From Posidonia oceanica (lineage: Eukaryota; Streptophyta; Magnoliopsida; Alismatales; Posidoniaceae): a stretch of 64,000 nt of DNA. Shown here in pieces: positions 56,518-64,000 of the stretch. A program made the translations under genes and the position numbers. The stretch covers positions 72,584,501-72,648,500 of the forward strand of contig JAZBRS010000014.1 of assembly GCA_037176725.1 (NCBI GenBank), written 5' to 3'. Each line of letters starts with the position of its first letter. The stretch's first letter is position 1. The notes beneath the pieces are model-generated. The model had not been told where the DNA came from, searched no databases, and saw nothing but the letters and a program-made list of their open reading frames with translations.

Positions 56518-59500
56518 TGTAGTAATCCTGTAATTCGGATCGTCAATGCACGATGCCAAAGCTCGCGTGCACCGATCGGAATTAGGTTCACTATATGCAG
56601 GTGAATCCGAGGAGGAAACTCGACTCAAAAGACACAGAAAACAGAGACAAAAATTAAAGGGAAAAAGAGAAAAGGGAGTCACCACCTAATTTTATTAAAA
56701 TCGAAAAAAACTAGGAAAAACGGATAAAGAACATGCAAGGAAAGCTAATGCCATTAGAAAGCATGCGAAAACAATGCAGATGCGCGACACAGGGTCGATG
56801 CGGCCCAGAGAAGGGTAAGGACTCCTGTTACGTGCGGGAAAGGTGTTAGGCACCCTCGACACGCCCGAGGAATCGGTCTTTCTAGGCTTTCTCGATCACA
56901 TACGCAAGAATATTGGCAACTGCTTGCCTTTTAATGTACACCCGAAGGCGACAGATGCTATGCATGCGTAATGCTTTAAATACCTAAGTGCCTGGATGCA
57001 ATGCAAGGGGAATTAAACGTGCAAGCTATAAGCTCAAAAATGCAGCTAGGGTTCTGAACGGGCAAGCCCTGGTTCGTAAGAATGCCTAGGCAGTAAGCAT
57101 CACTGCCTTAATGCAGATGCAAGCGATAAAACAAAACAGTGAAGCAAACAACGCAATGCAAGCAACATGGAAGGGAAAACGAAGGCGGGCGTGCAAAACG
57201 GTGTAATGGCAAGTGATATGCAAAAGAAAACAAATGCGGCACGCAAAATGATGCAAATAAAACAAAGCGGGCACGCAAAACGAGGATTAGGAAACCAGGA
57301 TGCAAACAAAACAAGCCAAAGGGGCAAAATGCAATACGGCAAGTGGGGGATAAGGGCTGCTGTTTGGCCTGTAGAGTGAGTCGCCGACCAATTAGGCAAC
57401 CAGACTGATCGCCAGTAACACAGGCGGCGGTAGAGGTCGCCTCCAGAGGCGGCGGCTAGACCATGTAGAGTCCAGACAGAGCCTTATCGCCTCGGTGAAG
57501 CTAGCAAACTTAACCAAAATGCGAAAGCAATTGTATGGCAGCACAGGGGGCATGCCAGAAAGCAAAACGATGCATGCAAGTCCTAAAACGGCTGCTTCAC
57601 AAGGCGGCAAAACAGCAGCGAGGTGGCTGCCTGAAACAAGGGCCTAGCCGCCAGTCACAGAGGTGGTTGCATGAGTCACCTCTCTGACTGGCGGCGGCCA
57701 TTGTTACAGACCTCCCAAAACAGCGAGCTCATGCAGGAGATTAAGGCATGCAAGTAACTCGAAAACATGCGAATGATTATATGCAACTAAAGATGGTATA
57801 TCAAGGTATGCAAGTAAGCTATCAGATGGGGAAATGGGTGCATGGGTTGCCGGTTACAGCGGCCCAAAATTGGCTGGAAGAACTGCCAGAGTTTGCAGGT
57901 GAGTCGCCGCCAAGGACGGCGACTCAATCTACAACCCCGTGTTCCAGACAGCCAACTTCTGGGCTAGATCTGGAACCCATGCGATGCAAGAAATCAAAAC
58001 AAATGATGCAAATCTGCAGAGGAAACATCCACGAATGCAAGCAAAGTAACAGCGAGCCAAACGGGGGTCTGGGCAACGAGACACGCCGACGCAAAGTCAG
58101 GCCGACGGTCTGCTGAGTTGCAGTCAGTCGCCCCTTGGAGAGGCGGCCAGACTGCAAACGAACCAGACCGAACGGTCGACTTTGGAGCCAAGCCCCGCTC
58201 TCGACGCACAAGCAAACAGAGATTTAAGCATGCAAGATTAAAGCTGAAACATCCACGATTGCAAGGAAACTAACAGTGAGCCAAACGGGGGTCTGGGCAA
58301 TGAGGTACGCCAACGTAAAGTCAGGTCGACGATCTGCTGAGTTGCAGTCAGTCGCCCCTTGGAGAGGCGGTTGGACTGCAAACCAATCAGACCAAACGGC
58401 CGACTTTGGAGCCAAGCCCTGCTCTCGACACACAAGCAAACACAGATCTAAGCATGCAAGATTAAAGCTGAAACATCCACGTACAAGTAGGAACAATAAG
58501 AATGCAAAAAGATGGCCTAGGCCGCCGGGGATGTCGGCCCAAAGTCAGGGCCGACGGCAGCTGCTTTGCAGCTGGTGGCCGCCTCAAGCGGTGCCCAACC
58601 TGGAAGTCCAGTGGACTTCGCCGGTGAACTGCATCATCCACATGATAAGGAAGAGGCCAGTGATGACTGGGGAATGTTCGCGATGTTCCCACGGTCCTAA
58701 CCATGCCTTCGTCATGGCGTGAGGTGGCCCAGATCGCTCCACCCACCTCTGCCCTTTTTACGCCGCCGTGGCCGTCGGAGGTCGACCGCTTGTGTGGCCA
58801 ACGACCCAAAAGCTGGGCTGGGAAGCGTCGTGGCGTTGGGGAGGAGGCTTGGAAGTGCATGCTGGACAAGGAGAGGGGCCGACGCCCCTTTTCCCACCCA
58901 TGCCGAGGCCCATCGGTGACGCTGTGCCACCACAGCCATTGGGGCGGCTGAGGGCACGAGAGGAGAAGCGGCCAAGGTGGCTGCGAAGGACAAAGGTCCA
59001 GGAACATTCCTGGAGCCTCAGACAAGTAGGGGGATGAGAGGACCAACCTGGAGTGCTCGCCGGAGTTGTGGCCAAGGAGGTGGAAAGCTGCTTGCCGGCG
59101 TGACTTTGGAGGCAAATTGCGGGTAGAGGAAGGCGTGGCGTTGCTCGCCGAAGGTTGGGGATCGCTCTCGGATGCAAGGGCTGTGCACAGGTGCTCTCGA
59201 ATTGTAGGTGTGATAACTGGAGAGTGAATGCCGGTCTATGGAAGTTGCTGCCACGTGCTGGTTTTGTTCAAAGAGGATAGAGAAAGGGGAAGCAACGGAG
59301 TGGCAGCGGAGGCCAGAGGCGGGCTGTGAGGGGGCACGGGAGCCAAGGGCGGTTAGAGGCGGTGACAGGGGGGACGACGAAGTCGTCGATGGCAGGCCGG
59401 TGGCAGGGTGTTCAGTGGAGTTGCAGTGAGGGTTGAGTCCACGGGAAGGCCGCCAGCGGAGGACGGTGACTGGTGGCAGGGAGTTACTCACGTTTGGCGT

Positions 59501-59634
59501 GTAGTGCGTGGCCGTAGCGACGAGTAACTCCGGAGGGGACAGGTGTGGCAGGCGGTGACGACCAGCAGCGGCCGTGGCAAGGAAGCTTGGGCAGTGGTTC
59601 TGTGTTGCAGAAAGTCGCCACAGCACCTGGCGCC
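56518..59634 (-). repeat. Element A 5' LTR, interrupted by LTR G
   Basis: It starts TGTAGTAATCCTGTAATTCG and aligns with 17466 to about 20605. The remaining ~250 bp must lie beyond G, outside the window. The 225-bp duplication and conserved R/U5 block are both present. Confidence 0.87.
56818..56908 (-). promoter_or_regulatory. Conserved R/U5 leader block, A 5' LTR
   Basis: GGACTCCTGTTACGTGCGGG and AGGTGTTAGGCACC core, as in the other LTRs, with two changes in the hairpin arms (GGGAAAGG and ACCCTCG). Confidence 0.7.
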
Positions 59635-61444
59635 TGTTGACACCCCATTTTGACAGGCTGGATCGTTTGGAGCCTTCCGGTGGCTGCTGGACCCGAACCC
59701 AGACCCAGACCTACACCTTCCTCTCCTTCTTTCCCCTCAAAACAAGCCTGAACTTGACCTAGGATTACCCCCCTTTCCCGAACCTGAAAACCCACCAAAA
59801 TCCATAGGAACACTCACCCCTGATGACTTAGTAAACCCACCAAAAAGCCTGCGAAATCTCAAACCAGACCCCTCCCAAAAACCCTAGGAAACTTAGGCAA
59901 AACTACCCTTTTTCTATGCCTCAAAACCCCTCCAAAACTTCCTCAGAACCAAACCAAAACTCCGGGACTAGAACTAGAAACCCTAGACCCCGCACTCGCC
60001 AAATTTCACCCCTTTCGGAGACCTTTAAGACCCCTTTTCACTGGAATTATCGTTTTCTCTCTCCGGGATTATCGTTTTCTCTCTCCTCTCTCTCTCCTGA
60101 TTATCGTCTCTCTTTTCATCCCCTTCTCGCCCTCCTTCTGGCTTGGCAGCGGGCCCCCTTTGTACTCCTATCCCTTCTCTACCTTATTCCTATTTTTATT
60201 TTATTTTTACCATCTTCCTTGAATTTTAAAAAATCTTTTCCCTCAAACCTACCTCTTTCCCTTTTATTCCCTTTTTTCCTCTTTTCTTCTTCTTTTTCTT
60301 TTCTTCTTCCTTCCTTTGCAAAAAAACCTCAAAAATCCTTAAAAATCTGTAAAACCCCAAGACCTAAAAGAAACAAATCAGAATCCCCAGAAAAAGCAAT
60401 TAAAAACATTAAATAAGTAATTAAAAACCCAAACTTAATTAAATCAAGCTAAAAAGAAAATCAAGCATGCAAACTAAAAAATGCAAAACAAACTAAAATA
60501 AAATACTGTAAAATCAACTAAAAAACTGAAATAAAATCAGAACCTACCAAAAATGAAAACCCCACTAAAAGAATTAAAAAACAAACCCTAGAGAGAAGAA
60601 TTAAAAATCAAATACTAAAACAAGTAATTAAAGAGAACAAAAAACTTAACCTAATAAACATAAGGAAAAAACAACATAAGAACTTAATTAAAAAAAGGAA
60701 AAGAAAATACAGTTAAAAGACCTAAAATACTTAATCAAATCAGGAAAAATCCAACTAAAAAAACATCAAGAAGAATTAACAAATGAAAAACAAAAGCATG
60801 GATCAAAAGACTTAAAAAAGGAAAATACAAAAGACTAGAACTAAAAGCCCAAAACCCACTCAAAATAATATAAAAATAAATCCTAAAAATCCTAATTAAC
60901 ATCCTAAAATACTTAACAAGAAAACACAATTTTAAAAACAATTTAAAAGAATTTAACCAACACTTAGTCAAGTGGAAAATGAATTAACAACAAAAGAAAA
61001 CCCTAAAACCCTACTCAAGCCTAAAACACACTAATTAACCTGAAAAAGATCATTAAAAAATCCAGATAAACGTCTAACCTACAACCCAAGTCATCCCATA
61101 TTTTTATTTATTTTTATCTTATTTTCTCCTATTTTTTCTTTCCATCTTTCTTTCTTCCTTCTTTTTTATTTTCCTTTTCTTCCTTGCTGGGCTTATCAGC
61201 CCGTTCACCTTTTTTCTCCTTTTTTTCAAAATTCGGCCCGCAGCCCGTTGCTACAGTCCTCCGTCTTCCTCACTTCCTCCCGCGCGTTGCAGTGCTACAG
61301 TAGCACGCCGCCTGCGCTCCTGCAACGCTGCCCCGACCTGTCACCTCCTGCTCCAGCCAGGCGCGCGCCGAAGCGTCGTCCTCGCACCTGCCACCGCCTC
61401 TCCGCAGTGCTCATTGGTCACAGACCTGCAAAGCTAAAGGAGGG

Positions 61445-62695
61445 GTGGTCAGGACTCAGAGCGGGAGGGAGAGGGGAAATCAGAGTGCTTTTCAGGAGGG
61501 AGAGAGGGAGAAGAAAGGAGGATTGATCCGGAGAAGAGAGGAGGAGAGTTCCAGAGGATTCCCAGCGAGAGAGACCACGGTTCCCCCTCGGACATCCACC
61601 CAGAAACACCCGACCTCCGGCTCTTCCTTCCACAGCGAACCAGAGCCTGAAGCACCCCCAAAATCCTCCGGAACTCGTCCCCCAACCTCGCCAAGCCCCC
61701 CTGCAACTCTTCCCCTCCTTTCTGCATCGAGAACCAACCCACATTCCGCCGGAAGCCACCTGAAACCCAGATCGAACCCAACACAACTCCCCTCAGCAAT
61801 TCCCTCCACTCCTGCCCACAACCTTCTCCCAAAGTCCGCCCCGAGACTCACCAAACCTCCACCTTTCCAGAGCCCCCGACCTCGAACCCAACCATCCACC
61901 ACAGCCCCCAAACTTCACCACAAACACCTGTGCCGCCCACAGTCCAGAAATCCGACCGACTCCCAAATCCCCTCCACAGACTCCAGAGCAGCAATCCAAC
62001 CGCCCAAGACCATTCGCCGAACCTCCAGCTACCTCCCCGAAGCTCCCGCTCGATCCAGAGAGCAACACGCCGCCCCACTCACCTCCGGCGGCCCTCAGTC
62101 GACCCACCAACTGCCTTCTCCCGCCCGAGCCACAGAAGTCCCGCTCGAACATCTGGGAAGCACCGGAAGGACGCTCCGAGGCAGCTCCAGCAGTCGCGAG
62201 CCACTGAGGACGTCCGCAGCGACCGGACGACGTCCGCCGGCCGTCTCCAACTCTGCCGAGATCGGGGGCACTTTCCAGACACCACCGCAGGTAATAACTG
62301 ACCTCCCCCGCTCCCTCTCCTCCTCCTGCTGCTCCTCCGCCGGTCAGAAGCCGCTTCCGCACATTCCAGATGCTCCAGCAGCACGCCGGCCTTCCTGTCT
62401 TCTCCGGCGCCGGCAGCTTGTCTTCCGGGCGCTCCAGCCACTGGAACGCCGCTCCGATGCTGCCCAGAGCTCCGCACGGTCACCAGCACCGCCCTCCACC
62501 GGTCTGCACCTCCTCAGCCTCCCCTGTCGGCGGCCACAAGCACTGCAAGCTCTGCTGCTACAGTGTCCGTCGCCGCCGACGAGCCACTGTTCACTTATTT
62601 TTCAGTTGATAAAGTTTTTGATGCAAATATTGCATTTATGCCTTAAGTTCTTATTTTTTTTGCGTTTTAGTCCTCAGTTTACTTATTTCGCTTAG
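61445..62695 (+). other. Pro/Ser-rich open frame in the GC-rich island of LTR G (doubtful gene)
   Basis: A 416-codon frame on the element's sense strand, rich in Pro, Ser, Thr and Arg, with no domain I recognise. The equivalent island in B's LTRs has shorter open frames on its sense strand (30194-30709 and 30712-31110) with different residues. High GC alone lowers stop frequency, so I do not call it a gene. Confidence 0.25.
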
Positions 62696-63724
62696 TTCTT
62701 AATTACATACCATGCTAAATTGCACAAAACATCTGTATTTCTCTGCATTTGCTTTTCAGTCCCTCCACTGTGCGTTTCAGTTATAAATTTTTGTGCTTTA
62801 GCCCCTCTGTTTTTGATTATTGCACTTAGATCCTGTTTTAAATCAGCCTATTTAATTACATGCATTTTACTATGCTGCATTGCATTCTAGGTCCTTGCAT
62901 TTTACTGTTTTTGCATTCAGGTCCCATGCACTGTAGAACTTAGGGTTTATTTTCTTGTTTTGCATACTGCATTGCACATTTGCCCCCCCAGTTTTTGCAT
63001 ATTTGCATTTAGGTCCATTTTAAATGGACAGTAACTCTGGCATGCATCTTTAGCTTATTACATTGCATTTTTGACCCTGATCTTTTTAAAAATCACACTA
63101 TAGTCCTGTAATCTATTTTTCAGAGTATATTTTGCATATAAAATTGCATTTTCAGACCCCGCATGATTTGAAAATCACACATAGAGCCTTGCATCTTTTG
63201 AAAAATTATGTGAAAAGACTGTTTTACCCCTAGGTTGCATTTTAACCCCCATGCTTGCAAAAATTGCATGTAGGCCCTCCACTCGCATCCCCGGACTCCC
63301 TAGAACCCCTGTTTTCTGGAAAATTTGCATCTTAGCCCCTTCCTTTTTCAAAAATACTTTTAAACCCCCGTTCTTTCCAAATGGCTTTTCCTTGTCTTCT
63401 CTGGCTTTGCATAGCATTCCGCATCCATTTAATCTTGCATTTAAGCTCCCCTTTGCATACACCAAGCACTTCTAACTCCCCTTCACTTGGGAGGACCTTC
63501 AGCACACCCCTAGGACCTCCTGAACACTTAGATCTATTCTTCTCTCCTGTTCTGGCCCTTCTGCTCCGGAGCCGCGATATCTTTCAATCCGACCGTTGGA
63601 TCTCCCCAAGTAAGCTGCCCAGGCGACCGCAGCGAGACGCTCTTCAGCATGGACCAAACAGATCTCCGATCAGACTCCCGGATCTCCAGGTATATCTTCC
63701 TGAACTTCTACATTGCATTCATTT

Positions 63725-64000
63725 TGCATGCCATTTGCACCGTTTTGCGTGCCTTTTAGTTTCTTCGCCTCGTTTTGCGTGCCGCTTCTTTGTCTTGCAC
63801 CGTTTTGCGTGCCCTTTGGTTTTTTCGCCTCGTTTCGCGTGTTTTCATGTTTTATCGCTCCGTTTTGTGCGCCGCTTCTCTATTCTGCACCGTTTTGCGT
63901 GCCTTTTAGTTTCTTCGCCTCGTTTTGCCTGCCATCGCGTTTTATCGCTCCGTTTTGCGCGCTGCCTCTTTGTCTTGCACCGTTTTGCGCGCCCTTTAGT
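63725..64000. repeat. Minisatellite of B type, LTR G
   Basis: Repeats of GCACCGTTTTGCGTGCC and CGCCTCGTTTTGCGTGC, the reverse complement of the B unit in a more diverged state with alternating sub-units. It continues past the window end. Confidence 0.85.

Larger units (their letters stand above)
17466..59634 (-). mobile_element. Element A: degraded Tat-lineage Ty3/Gypsy element, host of nested insertions
   Basis: In sense (right to left) order: 5' LTR, PBS, leader, gag, protease, G-patch/linker, RT, RNase H, second RNase H, integrase, DUF7745-like ORF, hairpin arrays, polypurine tract, 3' LTR. The second (archaeal-type) RNase H after the RT-linked one is a hallmark of the Tat lineage. Element B (27190-45701) and a solo C LTR (51716-53248) are inserted inside, and LTR G cuts the 5' LTR. 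Without the insertions A would be about 22 kb. Every enzyme domain carries nonsense or frameshift changes. Its own target duplication cannot be confirmed because the right end is displaced by G. Confidence 0.85.
59635..64000 (+). repeat. LTR G: B-type long LTR, truncated by window end
   Basis: TGTTGACACCCCATTTTGAC starts abruptly inside A's 5' LTR. In the same order as the reverse complement of B's LTR it has a pyrimidine tract (60040-60320), an A-rich tract (60340-61080), a GC-rich island (61240-62590), TTTGCATTTAGGTCC-type modules (62620-63480) and the GCACCGTTTTGCGTGCC minisatellite. It is a diverged member of the B LTR family in the opposite orientation. The bases directly left are GCGCC, the candidate target duplication. 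Confidence 0.82.

Overview
The window is plant nuclear DNA made up almost entirely of nested Ty3/Gypsy LTR retrotransposons. I found no host gene, rRNA, convincing tRNA or CRISPR array. The evidence for a plant is TG...CA LTRs with 5-bp target duplications, a Tat-lineage pol with two consecutive RNase H domains, a DUF7745/plant-mobile-domain-like extra ORF downstream of integrase, and very long LTRs (1.5 to 5.8 kb). The pile-up suggests a large, repeat-rich seed-plant genome. I cannot name the species.

Layout, left to right. (C) 1-8035, + strand: a gag-only element with a 1.56-kb LTR, truncated by the window start. It sits in (D) 8036-12487, + strand: the 3' internal region and 3' LTR of a Tat-like element. 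D interrupts the 3' LTR of (E) 12488-15377, - strand, whose internal region is mostly hairpin arrays. (F) 15378-17457 is the right end of another LTR, joined abruptly to E. (A) 17466-59634, - strand, is the main element: 3' LTR 17466-20856, polypurine tract, hairpin arrays, DUF7745-like ORF, integrase, [B inserted], two RNase H domains, RT, linker/G-patch, protease, gag (split by a solo C-type LTR), leader, PBS and 5' LTR 56518-59634. (B) 27190-45701, - strand, is a young gag-only element with LTRs of 5730 and 5843 bp, flanked by the target duplication GAGGG and inserted in A's integrase zinc-binding motif. (G) 59635-64000, + strand, is a B-like LTR that interrupts A's 5' LTR and runs off the window.

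How the parts relate. A carries every enzyme domain but is dead: it has frameshifts and nonsense codons, and the RT active site reads YVDV instead of YVDD. B and C have gag but no pol. B shares A's PBS, LTR termini, leader, gag and about 150 bp next to the polypurine tract, so it was plausibly mobilised in trans by A-type enzymes. By eye, A's LTR pair differs several-fold more than B's pair, which fits B nesting inside A.

The most unusual signal is a set of short hairpin arrays in the 3' untranslated part of D, E, A and B. Stem sequences change from copy to copy while pairing is kept, and parts of the loop and flank stay constant. Also notable are a conserved hairpin-forming block in all intact U5 regions, a PBS-like copy inside U5, and decay concentrated at CAG/CTG (CHG methylation) sites, which has altered five LTR termini and several codons.
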